Shown here: positions 1 to 8,067 of the stretch, one piece after another | How the letters are laid out: each line of letters opens with the position of its first letter | How positions within the stretch are numbered: position 1 is the first letter of the stretch | From: Candidatus Saccharimonadota bacterium | GTDB taxonomy: Bacteria > Patescibacteriota > Saccharimonadia > Saccharimonadales > Saccharimonadaceae | DNA length: 64,000 nt | Assembly: GCA_905373835.1 (NCBI GenBank) | Contig: CAJPUN010000006.1 | Span: 1 to 64,000 of the forward strand | Direction of reading: 5' to 3' | The notes under the pieces: generated by a model | Database searches by the model: none | Seen by the model: only the letters and a program-made list of their open reading frames with translations | Told to the model about the DNA's origin: nothing | Translations under genes and position numbers: made by a program

Positions 1-261
1 CTCTATCTATATCTCTATTCATCTATCTTCCTCTTTCTCTATATATCTATACTATTCTCTATCTTTATATATCCATATATCCAACCATATCGATCTCTCC
101 TATTATATATATGAATATATAAAAAGAAGAGAAAAAAGAACCCACGCTAACAGAGAAAAAACAGGGTAAACCAGGCGAATTTCGAAATTCGCCTGGTTTG
201 AAGGAAGAAAACGAGAGAAATAGAGGGGAGGATGGGGGAGAAAAGGTAGCAGAGCGAAGCG
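1..261. other. Strand-asymmetric low-complexity intergenic tract
   Basis: No gene is visible. Bases 1-91 contain no G at all and consist of C/T/A runs of the ctctat and tatat kind. From about 119 the same strand becomes purine-rich: 200-246 is almost only A and G, broken by single pyrimidines. A perfect 32-bp palindrome sits inside the purine half. The tract follows the stop of prfA. Such pyrimidine/purine blocks can arise by slippage and can adopt unusual DNA structure. No function can be assigned. Confidence 0.7.
168..199. terminator. Perfect 32-bp palindrome, possible prfA terminator
   Basis: The left arm AAACCAGGCGAATTTC is followed directly by its exact reverse complement, giving 16+16 bp with no separate spacer. 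On the minus strand it lies 63 bases past the prfA stop and is followed after five bases by a run of six T, so it could end prfA transcription. The tail is not immediately adjacent and the symmetry is perfect, so a protein-binding site is an alternative. Confidence 0.5.
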
Positions 262-1332
262 TTACTGCTCTGCCCCTTGCGCTTTCAGCTCGCGTTCGTA
301 GCTTTGGAGGCGCTCGATAATGTCGTCGATATCGCCACCGAGGGCAGCGGGGATGTTGCTGCGGCTATAGCGGATGCGGTGGTCGGTGATGCGGTCTTGG
401 GGGAAGTTGTAGGTACGGATCTTTTCGCTGCGGTCGCCGGTGCCCACTAGAGCGCGGCGTTCGGCGGTAAGCTTGGCGTTTTCTTCATCAATCTTGCGCT
501 GGAGGAGGCGCGAGCGTAGGACACTCATGGCCTTCTCGCGGTTTTTGATCTGCGACTTTTCGTCTTGGTTGGTGACGATCATACCAGTGGGGAGGTGGGT
601 GATGCGCACGGCTGAGTCGGTTGTATTGACGCTCTGCCCGCCATGGCCGCTCGAGCGGTAGATATCGATGCGGAGGTCATTGGGATTGATGGTAATGTCT
701 GTCTCTTCCGCTTCGGGTAAGACTGCTACTGTGGCAGTGCTAGTGTGGATGCGCCCTTGGCTCTCGGTAACGGGTACGCGCTGGACGCGGTGCACACCAC
801 CTTCAAACTTGAGTTTGGCGTAGGGTGCATCGCCCGAAATCTTGAAGATGACTTCTTTGTATCCACCAGAGTCGTTGGCGGACTCGCTCAGCAGCTCAGT
901 GCGGTAACCATGCGCCTCACACCAGCGCAGATACATGCGGTAGAGCTCGGCCGCAAAGAGCGAGGCTTCGTCGCCGCCCGCGCCAGCCCGGATCTCCATG
1001 ATGATGTTTTTTTCGTCATTGGGGTCTTTAGGAGTGAGGAGGATGAAGAGTTCGTCGTCTAGCTGGGCAATAGTGGCTTCGTCCTCGGGGATCTCGAGTT
1101 TGGCGAGCTCGGCGAGCTCATCGTTGCCCTGAGCGAGCTGACGCGCCTCGGCCAGTTGCTGCTCCACGGTAGCACGCTTGGTAGCAGTAGCAATGATGGT
1201 CTCAAGCTCCGCAAAGCGCTTATTCTTGGCGGTAAAATCGGGTGCACTATACGCATCGGGCTGGGCAAGAAACTGCTCGAGCGCAGCGCGCTCAGCTGTC
1301 AGAGCAACGATATCGAGAGAAATTCTGGGCAT
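262..1332 (-). CDS. prfA: Peptide chain release factor 1 (RF1)
   Basis: RF1 recognises UAA and UAG in the ribosomal A site and triggers hydrolysis of peptidyl-tRNA. The 356-residue product has the usual RF1 length. The catalytic GGQ lies at 231-233 and the stop-codon-reading tripeptide is PVT at 187-189, which fits the RF1 PxT pattern rather than the RF2 SPF. The N-terminal 100 residues form the helical domain. The ATG at 1332 follows a minus-strand TATAAT (1342-1347) by nine bases, so the mRNA leader should be at most a few bases and no Shine-Dalgarno is present. RF2 is encoded separately at 38875-39960. The gene often paired with prfA, prmC, is not next to it. Confidence 0.97.
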   Translation of the reverse strand: MPRISLDIVALTAERAALEQFLAQPDAYSAPDFTAKNKRFAELETIIATATKRATVEQQLAEARQLAQGNDELAELAKLEIPEDEATIAQLDDELFILLTPKDPNDEKNIIMEIRAGAGGDEASLFAAELYRMYLRWCEAHGYRTELLSESANDSGGYKEVIFKISGDAPYAKLKFEGGVHRVQRVPVTESQGRIHTSTATVAVLPEAEETDITINPNDLRIDIYRSSGHGGQSVNTTDSAVRITHLPTGMIVTNQDEKSQIKNREKAMSVLRSRLLQRKIDEENAKLTAERRALVGTGDRSEKIRTYNFPQDRITDHRIRYSRSNIPAALGGDIDDIIERLQSYERELKAQGAEQ

Positions 1333-1341
1333 ATAGTAGTG

Positions 1342-1347
1342 ATTATA
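1342..1347 (-). promoter_or_regulatory. -10 box of prfA, near-leaderless
   Basis: Minus-strand TATAAT preceded by TGG (extended -10 form), nine bases before the prfA ATG. Transcription would begin about 2-3 bases before the start codon. Confidence 0.6.
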
Positions 1348-1576
1348 CCACGGAGGTATCTCTTGAGCTATTAGATATCCTGAAATTGCAAAGCAATTAC
1401 CGTTTCTGTACGGACATAACCGCTTTATCGCTTTGGGAGAAAAGAGAATATGTGTGAGGATTCAGATATTTTTGCTTGTACATGCAATTATTGCATAATA
1501 GCTTGACAAATTAAGAGAGAGAGAGAGTACCTTATGTGGTATTAGGTAATGTCAACAAAAATCAGGAGCAAAAGCG

Positions 1577-2908
1577 ATGAACAAAGGCGAGCAGTCATCA
1601 GTGATGAAATATTATAATACGAAGCATCTCACGGAGCAAGCCTATGATAGGAGTGAGCAAGAGCGCATGGCAGGTGAGCTGCAAACAGCGCTTGCCCAGC
1701 CAGACAGCACAGAGGTGTATAGTATAGATACATTAGCATTGAATGATGATAATTTTCTTGATCAGTTCAAGATTCGTTTTGACTGGAGCTTTGCAGACTA
1801 CACGTTAGCTAAGGAAAAGACATTTCCGTCGCCAGTAGAGGTAACGGCTCAGTTCTTTGCGCCTCATGACAGTACTATTCATGAAGCAGATGGTATACCA
1901 GTAGAAATACATACGGCTGTAGTAGCGTTTGATACCTTTGATAAGGACCAGACAAACGCTAATGGGGAGCGTCAGAAGAACGGTACAGTGCTACTCTTTA
2001 AACTCTCGGCAAATATGATTGGCGAAGCGCAGCCAGCGCCTACCATGAAAGACTTTGCCTGGGACAAGAACTGTGCAACTGGTGCAGTAGTGGGAGAGGA
2101 TGGTGTGAGATTCTTCCGTTTGACGCACAGCGAGGATGAGCGTGTGACGGCCGAAGTGCGCCGCAAGGATTCGACTGAGGAGAGTGGCCATACAGTAGAC
2201 GCGCAAGTGGTCGAGAAAAAACGGTCTCTCCCAACGATTGAAAAAATTGACCCAGCAAGTGATGAAGCACTGCAGCTCAAAATGGAGCTCGAAACATTTA
2301 TTGCATCGCGAAAGGGAATAGACCAATCATCAGAGGATGAAGCAACATCTGCCCAAGAAGAACCTGCGGCTGAAACATTAGAGGCTAACGAGGCGCATGA
2401 GCTGCGCGAAAAAGCACACAGCATGATGACGGCAATCTTGGGTGAGATGCAAGAGCATGCCACAGAAGAAGCAGGCGAAATAACTCGACCAAGCATCCTT
2501 GAAGATTATCTGCTTGAGGGCACTGATGACCCAGCGATGAGTGTGAAGATTGTTCGAGATGGCGGCAACTGCTTTGTTGCAACACGTGAGCAGGGCGAGC
2601 CACAAGTTGGGGTGCGCCGCGAGCACGTCGGTGGTGCAACGAACAACCCAAACCATAGTGATATCAGAACTGTCTTGCAGGGCAAGACTATACGAGAAAC
2701 TGAGTATGTATGGCAAGGCCCCGATGCGGGTAACTATGAGCACACCTGGACACTAGAGGACAATCCAGAGCGGTTTTATACTGAACTGTGTAAAATGCAC
2801 GATATTATAATGGCAGACGTTATCGAGAAACAGGCCAAAAAGGCTTCAGGGCGATTGGGCGAGGCGCGACTACGGAAGCGGGGCTATAGACCTATTCGGG
2901 GGAAGTAG
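1577..2908 (+). CDS. Hypothetical cytosolic protein, 443 aa
   Basis: I do not recognise this protein. It is hydrophilic with no signal peptide or membrane segment. Roughly the first 200 residues look like a folded, beta-rich region, residues 220-300 are acidic and charged and probably partly disordered or coiled, and the last 130 residues look like a second folded part ending in a basic tail rich in R and K. The ATG at 1577 is supported by AGGAG at 1564-1568, eight bases upstream. A TTGACA at 1503-1508 precedes a GA dinucleotide run (1515-1527). It is a single-gene unit followed by a long hairpin at 2951-2994. Base composition is visibly more AT-rich than the neighbouring ribosomal genes, which suggests a lineage-specific gene. 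Confidence 0.85.
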   Translation: MNKGEQSSVMKYYNTKHLTEQAYDRSEQERMAGELQTALAQPDSTEVYSIDTLALNDDNFLDQFKIRFDWSFADYTLAKEKTFPSPVEVTAQFFAPHDSTIHEADGIPVEIHTAVVAFDTFDKDQTNANGERQKNGTVLLFKLSANMIGEAQPAPTMKDFAWDKNCATGAVVGEDGVRFFRLTHSEDERVTAEVRRKDSTEESGHTVDAQVVEKKRSLPTIEKIDPASDEALQLKMELETFIASRKGIDQSSEDEATSAQEEPAAETLEANEAHELREKAHSMMTAILGEMQEHATEEAGEITRPSILEDYLLEGTDDPAMSVKIVRDGGNCFVATREQGEPQVGVRREHVGGATNNPNHSDIRTVLQGKTIRETEYVWQGPDAGNYEHTWTLEDNPERFYTELCKMHDIIMADVIEKQAKKASGRLGEARLRKRGYRPIRGK

Positions 2909-2950
2909 CACCTCCATTCCATACGCACGATAAAAGCATAAACAATCATT

Positions 2951-2994
2951 ACAGCAACATAGCGGGGTCTTAAGACTATCGTCTATGTTGCTGT
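2951..2994 (+). terminator. Long hairpin after the 1577-2908 gene
   Basis: ACAGCAACATAG (2951-2962) pairs perfectly with CTATGTTGCTGT (2983-2994) around a 20-base loop. No T run follows, so it is an atypical intrinsic terminator or a 3'-end stabilising structure. Confidence 0.45.
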
Positions 2995-3063
2995 ATGCTA
3001 GTGTGGTGCACAAAACCTCTCATCAAGATTGAGAGGTAGATGTACAGGTAAGCTAGCATATAG

Positions 3064-3095
3064 CAAAAGCTCACCCTTTTAGAAAAAGGGTGAGC
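3064..3095 (-). terminator. Intrinsic terminator of rpmE
   Basis: Minus-strand GCTCACCCTTTT pairs with AAAAGGGTGAGC over a short loop (3069-3095) and is followed by TTTTGC. It lies about 25 bases beyond the rpmE stop. Confidence 0.75.
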
Positions 3096-3120
3096 GTTGT
3101 ACCATTGCTCTACAAATATG

Positions 3121-3477
3121 TTACGCAGCCTTAGCGAAATCGTCTTTGCCAGCACTGGCTTGAGCAGCTTTGGCAGCCTTTTTGGCGTTTTGCTTCTTGG
3201 CTTTGTTGGCCAGAGCGGCGCGGCGTGCCTCGGCAGCTTTGCGGCGTGCCTCGAAGCGGTCGACCCGACCCTCGGTGTCGATAATCTTCTCCTCGCCAGT
3301 GAAGAATGGGTGAGACTTGCTGGAGATATGGACCTTGACGAGCGGATACTCGTTGCCATCCTCCCAGGTGATAGTGTCGTCGGTCGCGACCGTCGACTGC
3401 GTCAAAAACGCAAAGCCCGCCTGATCATCGCTAAATACGACAGGGCGGTAGGTTTGTGGGTGAATACTGCTTTTCAT
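3121..3477 (-). CDS. rpmE2: 50S ribosomal protein L31, type B
   Basis: L31 bridges the two ribosomal subunits at the central protuberance. The sequence opens MKSSIHPQTYRPVVF and contains FLTQST, WEDGNEYPL and ISSKSHPFFTG, the type B (YkgM/RpmE2) signature, and it lacks the zinc-binding cysteines of type A. After about residue 75 there is a long Ala/Lys-rich basic tail to residue 118, making it longer than the usual 80-90 residues. I place the start at 3477: a longer in-frame reading to 3516 adds unlike residues, and a minus-strand TACAAT (3487-3492) sits nine bases before this ATG. It is transcribed against the flanking orphans. Confidence 0.95.
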   Translation of the reverse strand: MKSSIHPQTYRPVVFSDDQAGFAFLTQSTVATDDTITWEDGNEYPLVKVHISSKSHPFFTGEEKIIDTEGRVDRFEARRKAAEARRAALANKAKKQNAKKAAKAAQASAGKDDFAKAA

Positions 3478-3486
3478 AACCGCTAT

Positions 3487-3492
3487 ATTGTA
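3487..3492 (-). promoter_or_regulatory. -10 box of rpmE, near-leaderless
   Basis: Minus-strand TACAAT with a preceding TGC (extended -10), nine bases from the ATG at 3477; there is no Shine-Dalgarno. Confidence 0.55.
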
Positions 3493-3598
3493 GCAGAGAG
3501 GGTGGGGGGTTGTCAAAGCAATGCCTTGATAGCCATAAAACTAAGCTATTCTGTTGAGAAAGTGGTATTATATCAGTATCAGATAAGGAGAATAGTAT

Positions 3599-5185
3599 AT
3601 GTCACATGCCTCAGAACGTATAACATTGTCAGACCATCACGAGCAGAGTGAACCAGAGAAGGCGCCCGTTATGTTGGCTTATAATGAGCAGAGTGAGCAA
3701 AGACACATCCCCAGCGAAGAAATCTATATACGGACTAAACTTAGCAAAGAATATCTTGGTGATGGTATTCGGCCAACGTATGAGGTAGATGGGCTGCGGT
3801 TCTGCTTTCGCAATAGTGGCGAGGCACCACAGTTACCACATGCAGTGTATACCGACCAAACGTATAAGGATCCACTGCCATCTGCCAATCAAGAAGCTGC
3901 CACGCAACAGATTGAGCAGTATTCTACACGGAAGCTCGATGAAAACAGTTGCTTAGTTGCAACGACAACACCAGAGGGAGTAATGAGACTGTGCGAGAGG
4001 ATTATTGGTGACATTGATGAGCAGTTCTTGATTGGTCGATATGAGGACAATTTGCGCCGAGGCGACATCAGTACACCACGAATACAACGCTTGACAGATG
4101 AGATGATTGCTGCGGTTGCCTTCGATGAGAATAACGACCCAGCAGAAGAATCATCTAATACTGATGGATTGGCATTGGTGGTTGCGGCGTATTGTGGTGA
4201 CATCACGGCTATGCAGTTGCTTGATCGAAAGCTAAATATGTTGTATCAAACACTCGAAGCCCAGCAACGAGAAGTGGAGATTACGCTTGCTCGAGGATGG
4301 GCGACACGTCAGGAGAGTCGAGCCTTTGAGGGTTCTGAGATGCTGGGTGCAAGCGAAGTTGCGCTTGTCCACTCAACATCACATAGGGTTGAGCGTGATG
4401 ATGAGGGTAATGTCATTTTGCGACCACTTGCTGCACACACTGATAGTGCGCAGCCTTATGCACGTTCTTCGCTACACTTTACGCCAAACGGGCAGGTTGC
4501 ATCGCATTCGTATGGGGCATGGAATCAGAGCAACAAGCTTATTGTGACCAATATGCAAGAGATGATTGATAGAAATGGCTTGCCTGTATCGATGAATAGT
4601 TCAGATACATACTTTACGCGTAGCCCTGGCGAAGTTCTCGTGTTATCTGGCGCACTTGTTGTCGAACCAGTTGAAGATATAGAGGATGGTAGCATTATTG
4701 CCGAGGACAGCGAGGGGTGTAAGTATGTCGCGCGAGATGACTATACGAACAAGCAGAAGCAAGCGATTGCTCAGCTCGTTGTTGAATATGGGATCACCCC
4801 TGATGGATATAGCAATGAGGCGATTGTCCGCGAAGCAGCACTCCGCATGACGGAAGAACGTCTTGGCGTGCGCGAGTATACGACAATTGGGCAGAATGAT
4901 GCGTTTGTGCAGCGCTATACTGCTCTTGCGGAGTCTTTGGGTGTCGGTATGATTAGTCATATGAACTCGGCTGATTATGCGATGGAGCGTGCAGTGCAAG
5001 GTTTTTCGCAGGAGAATGATTGGCATGATGATCCAACACTACACTTCTCAATGTTCCAAAATGGTAAGCTGCCATCGCTTGATGCAATGCGTACCGCGGT
5101 ATGGGCTGGTTATTTACCAGCAGTCGATATTGCCAAAGCACATACAAAAGCAGACGCGCACATCAATAGCGGTCTAGAATATTAA
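3599..5185 (+). CDS. Hypothetical cytosolic protein, 528 aa
   Basis: I cannot name this protein. It has no signal peptide or membrane segment. Residues 1-60 are polar and probably flexible; the centre (about 250-360) includes VHSTSHRVERD and the segment up to SPGEVLVLSGALVV, which look like a folded beta-rich domain; the C-terminal third is mainly helical. The ATG at 3599 is preceded by AAGGAG (3585-3590) with eight bases between. It stands alone between rpmE on the other strand and the rpsB leader. Like the gene at 1577-2908 it is more AT-rich than the ribosomal genes beside it, and the two orphans flank rpmE, so both could belong to one lineage-specific family set. Confidence 0.85.
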   Translation: MSHASERITLSDHHEQSEPEKAPVMLAYNEQSEQRHIPSEEIYIRTKLSKEYLGDGIRPTYEVDGLRFCFRNSGEAPQLPHAVYTDQTYKDPLPSANQEAATQQIEQYSTRKLDENSCLVATTTPEGVMRLCERIIGDIDEQFLIGRYEDNLRRGDISTPRIQRLTDEMIAAVAFDENNDPAEESSNTDGLALVVAAYCGDITAMQLLDRKLNMLYQTLEAQQREVEITLARGWATRQESRAFEGSEMLGASEVALVHSTSHRVERDDEGNVILRPLAAHTDSAQPYARSSLHFTPNGQVASHSYGAWNQSNKLIVTNMQEMIDRNGLPVSMNSSDTYFTRSPGEVLVLSGALVVEPVEDIEDGSIIAEDSEGCKYVARDDYTNKQKQAIAQLVVEYGITPDGYSNEAIVREAALRMTEERLGVREYTTIGQNDAFVQRYTALAESLGVGMISHMNSADYAMERAVQGFSQENDWHDDPTLHFSMFQNGKLPSLDAMRTAVWAGYLPAVDIAKAHTKADAHINSGLEY

Positions 5186-5241
5186 CAGCTTTCTTGTATG
5201 AGAAAATGCAGCCATACCTATGAGAATAACGCATAGTATGC

Positions 5242-5326
5242 TATAATTATCTCGTAACTAACCATAACGACACAGCTCCACACCACTCCATACCGTGTGG
5301 GGCAAGGCAAAAAGGAGTAATGCGAT
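5242..5326 (+). promoter_or_regulatory. rpsB promoter and structured leader
   Basis: TATAAT at 5242-5247 carries an extended TGC in front and gives a leader of about 73 bases, one of the longer leaders here. A hairpin pairs GCTCCACAC (5275-5283) with GTGTGGGGC (5295-5303), one pair being a wobble. AAAGGAG at 5311-5317 lies nine bases before the ATG. In other bacteria S2 controls its own operon through the rpsB leader; whether this hairpin does so is inference. Confidence 0.55.
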
Positions 5327-6028
5327 ATGGCCGTGCAGGCAGATATCAAGGCTTTGTTTGAAGCCGGTGCTCATTTTGGGCACAAGACCAGCCGGTGGCA
5401 TCCGAAGATGGCACCATATATTCATAGTAAGCGGCAAGATAGCCACATCATCGACCTGGCCAAGACGGTCGAGGCACTGAATGTGGCGCTGCCCATCATT
5501 AGCAAGACAGTGGCAAGCGGCAAGCAAGTCCTCTTCGTTGGCACCAAGAAGCAGGCGAAGGACATCACACGCCAAGCGGCCGAGGCAGTTGGCCAGCCAT
5601 ATGTGACCAACCGCTGGGTTGGTGGGATGCTCACCAATGTGACGACCACCACAGCGCAGATCAAGAAGCTCAAGGATTTGGAGCGCCGCATGGCCAGTGG
5701 CGACCTCGAGAAGCGCTATAACAAGCTAGAAGTCCAGCGCTACCAAGAAGAGATCGACAGCCTCAACTTCAAATACGGTGGTATCAAAGACCTCAATGGC
5801 AAGCCCGGCCTGGTGCTGGTGCTCGACATCTTGGCCGACAACAACGCTTTGCGTGAGGCCAAGACGCTGGGTGTGCCAGTGATCGGTATTGTTGACACCA
5901 ACGCCAACCCCGACTTGGTTGATTATCCTATCCCCGCCAACGATGATGCGATCAAGAGCCTGCAGCTGATGCTTGATTACTTCAGTGCAGCAGTCAACGG
6001 GGGCAAGGCAACGAAGGAGGAGAACTAA
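5327..6028 (+). CDS. rpsB: 30S ribosomal protein S2
   Basis: S2 joins late in small-subunit assembly and is needed for binding S1 and mRNA. The product has 233 residues, the normal bacterial size. Clear family segments are the N-terminal AGAHFGHKTSRWHPKM, RQDSHIIDLAKT, FVGTKKQAKD, YVTNRWVGGMLTN and, near the C-terminus, DTNANPDLVDYPIPANDDA. The ATG at 5327 follows AAAGGAG; an ATG at 5320 is out of frame. It is followed two bases later by tsf, the near-universal rpsB-tsf pair. Confidence 0.98.
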   Translation: MAVQADIKALFEAGAHFGHKTSRWHPKMAPYIHSKRQDSHIIDLAKTVEALNVALPIISKTVASGKQVLFVGTKKQAKDITRQAAEAVGQPYVTNRWVGGMLTNVTTTTAQIKKLKDLERRMASGDLEKRYNKLEVQRYQEEIDSLNFKYGGIKDLNGKPGLVLVLDILADNNALREAKTLGVPVIGIVDTNANPDLVDYPIPANDDAIKSLQLMLDYFSAAVNGGKATKEEN

Positions 6029-6030
6029 CC

Positions 6031-6627
6031 ATGGCAGTGACGATTGACGACATCAAGAAGCTCAAAGAACTGACTGGCATTGGCCTGACCGATGCCAAGA
6101 AGGCGCTGGTGGAGGCCGAAGGTGACTTCGACTCAGCACTCAATGCTTTGCGCAAAAAAGGCCTGACCAAAGCGGAGAAAAAGGGCGACCGCGAGACCCG
6201 TGAAGGGTTGATCGAGAGCTATGTCCACAGTGGTCGGATCGGTGTGGTGGTCGAGGTCAACTGCGAGACAGACTTTGTGGCCCGCCTGCCTGAGTTTAAA
6301 GAGTTTGCGCACCAGATTGCTATGCAGGTTGCTGCGATGAACCCGCGCTATGCTACGATGGACGACATCCCAGCTGAGGTATATGACGTCAAGAAGCAGG
6401 AGTTTCTCGCCAGTGATGCTTTGGCAAGCAAGCCTGAGGCAATGCGCGATCAAATCGTCGAAGGGCAGCTCAAGAAGCACTTCGCCGAGCAGGTCTTGGC
6501 CGAGCAAGCCTTTGTGCTCGACGACAGCAAGACGGTTGGCCAGCTCATCAAAGAGCAGGTGGCACTGCGTGGCGAGAATGTCCGCGTTAGCCAGTTCAAG
6601 CGGATTGAGCTGGGCGTGACGGAGTAG
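6031..6627 (+). CDS. tsf: Elongation factor Ts
   Basis: EF-Ts exchanges GDP for GTP on EF-Tu. The 198-residue protein has the N-terminal UBA-like helices with the GIGLTDAKKAL motif (residues 17-27) and the TDFV motif at 80-83 that contacts EF-Tu. It is the short form: only one core subdomain is complete, compared with about 280 residues in E. coli. AAGGAGG lies just upstream of the ATG. It shares the rpsB transcript and ends at a strong intrinsic terminator at 6654-6687. Confidence 0.97.
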   Translation: MAVTIDDIKKLKELTGIGLTDAKKALVEAEGDFDSALNALRKKGLTKAEKKGDRETREGLIESYVHSGRIGVVVEVNCETDFVARLPEFKEFAHQIAMQVAAMNPRYATMDDIPAEVYDVKKQEFLASDALASKPEAMRDQIVEGQLKKHFAEQVLAEQAFVLDDSKTVGQLIKEQVALRGENVRVSQFKRIELGVTE

Positions 6628-6653
6628 TCACAAGAGAGTAAACTTTTGCGTAG

Positions 6654-6687
6654 CGAGTGGCATGAGAAATGTGCCACTCGTTTTTTA
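6654..6687 (+). terminator. Intrinsic terminator after tsf
   Basis: CGAGTGGCA (6654-6662) pairs with TGCCACTCG (6672-6680) and is followed by six T. It separates rpsB-tsf from frr, which has its own TACAAT and AAGGAG. Confidence 0.9.
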
Positions 6688-6752
6688 TGTAAACTCTCCT
6701 CACACCCCAGCAAATAATGGTACAATAAAGGAAAACCAAGAAGGAGATCGCG

Positions 6753-7307
6753 ATGTTTGATACCACCCCCTACGAAGAAAAGATGAACCACGTGCTAGAG
6801 CACCTGGAGGAGCGCCTGGGGAAGATCCGCACCGGCCGGGCTCATGCGAGTATGCTGGATGGCATTATGGTCGAGGCGTATGGCACCAGTATACCACTCA
6901 ACCAAGTGGCCAACGTGACGGCACCAGAGGCAACGCTGCTGCAGATCACGCCATTTGACCCAGCTAATTTGCAAAAAATCGCCAGCGCCATCCGGGCCGA
7001 TCAAGCCCTTGGCCTTAACCCCAGCGACGATGGCCACGTCGTCCGCGTGCCAGTGCCACCGCTCACAGAGGAGCGCCGCAAGCAATTGGTCAAGCAAGCC
7101 AGCGAGAAGGTAGAAGAAGCACGCATTGCCCTGCGCGGGGTGCGCCAAGATGCCCTGAAGGACGCCAAACGCCGCAAAGAAGCCAAAGAGCTGAGTGAAG
7201 ATGACGTGAAGGCAGTGGAGAAGGAGATCGATCGTCTCATGGCGCAGCACCAAGCCACGATAGAAGCCGCCTTTGCCGCTAAAGAGAAGGATATTTTGAC
7301 AATTTAA
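6753..7307 (+). CDS. frr: Ribosome recycling factor
   Basis: RRF splits the post-termination ribosome together with EF-G. The 184 residues match the family length. Family segments include the N-terminal helix with EERLGKIRTGRAHASMLDGI, the beta domain with YGTSIPLNQVANV, and the C-terminal helices with PPLTEERRKQLVK and DVKAVEKEIDRL. The ATG at 6753 follows AAGGAG by seven bases and a TACAAT lies about 30 bases upstream. pyrH, which usually stands between tsf and frr, is absent here. uppS follows 52 bases later with no terminator, so the two are probably co-transcribed. Confidence 0.97.
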   Translation: MFDTTPYEEKMNHVLEHLEERLGKIRTGRAHASMLDGIMVEAYGTSIPLNQVANVTAPEATLLQITPFDPANLQKIASAIRADQALGLNPSDDGHVVRVPVPPLTEERRKQLVKQASEKVEEARIALRGVRQDALKDAKRRKEAKELSEDDVKAVEKEIDRLMAQHQATIEAAFAAKEKDILTI

Positions 7308-7359
7308 TGACATTCTCTCTGCCGACGTACGCAACCAACCGCCCATCACGGAGCCACGC

Positions 7360-8055
7360 ATGAGTGACACCACGCACTTGCCGCAGCATGTGGGCTATAT
7401 TGTTGATGGCAATCGGCGCTGGGCCAAGCAGCGTGGCCTCTCGGCTCAAGAGGGGCACAGTGCTGGCTACGAGAAACTGCGCGATATTGCCCTTACCACC
7501 ATCGAGCGTGGTGTGCCCTATGTCAGCGCCTATATCTTTAGCACCGAGAACTGGCATCGTAGCGGCCCAGAGGTCAAGCACTTAATGAATCTGCTGGTAA
7601 CGATGTTAGAGCGCGATCTGCCGATCTTCATCGAGCATGAGGTGCGCATCCGCGTGGCAGGGACGCGCCTGCGCCTAAGCCGGCGGGTCAAGAAGGCGAT
7701 CGATGCTGCTGAGGCTGCCACCAAGGATTTGCGGCAGGGTACGATGGTGCTGTCATTTAATTATGGTGGGCAGCAGGAGATTATCGACGCGGTCAATCGC
7801 TTGCGCAAAACGCTTTCTGTCCACAAGAAGGTAACGGCCCAGATCTTTGAGCAATTTTTGTATACACCAGATGTGCCGCCGTGTGATTTGATCGTTCGCA
7901 CCAGTGGTGAGCAGCGGCTGAGCAACTTCATGCTGTGGCGCAGCGCCTATAGCGAGCTGCTGTTCTTGGATAAGCCATGGCCAGATATGACACACGCCGA
8001 CGTTGATGCTCTGCTGGCCGAATACGCCCGGCGGCAGCGACGCTTTGGAGGATAA
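7360..8055 (+). CDS. uppS: Undecaprenyl diphosphate synthase (cis-prenyltransferase)
   Basis: UppS extends farnesyl diphosphate with isopentenyl diphosphate to C55-PP, the lipid carrier for peptidoglycan and surface glycans. Residues 15-23 read VDGNRRWAK, with the catalytic Asp at 16; the second substrate region reads RTSGEQRLSNF followed by a WRSAYSEL block near the C-terminus. The length of 231 is normal. It lies between frr and rseP; cdsA and dxr, common neighbours at this point, are missing. UppP at 20105 recycles the same carrier. Confidence 0.95.
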   Translation: MSDTTHLPQHVGYIVDGNRRWAKQRGLSAQEGHSAGYEKLRDIALTTIERGVPYVSAYIFSTENWHRSGPEVKHLMNLLVTMLERDLPIFIEHEVRIRVAGTRLRLSRRVKKAIDAAEAATKDLRQGTMVLSFNYGGQQEIIDAVNRLRKTLSVHKKVTAQIFEQFLYTPDVPPCDLIVRTSGEQRLSNFMLWRSAYSELLFLDKPWPDMTHADVDALLAEYARRQRRFGG

Positions 8056-8067
8056 CGAAGGAGGAAT

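Noticed and set aside
1515..1527. GA dinucleotide run before the 1577 gene as a phase-variable switch
   Set aside because: The run is short (about 13 bases) and lies outside any reading frame; an effect on promoter spacing is possible but unsupported.
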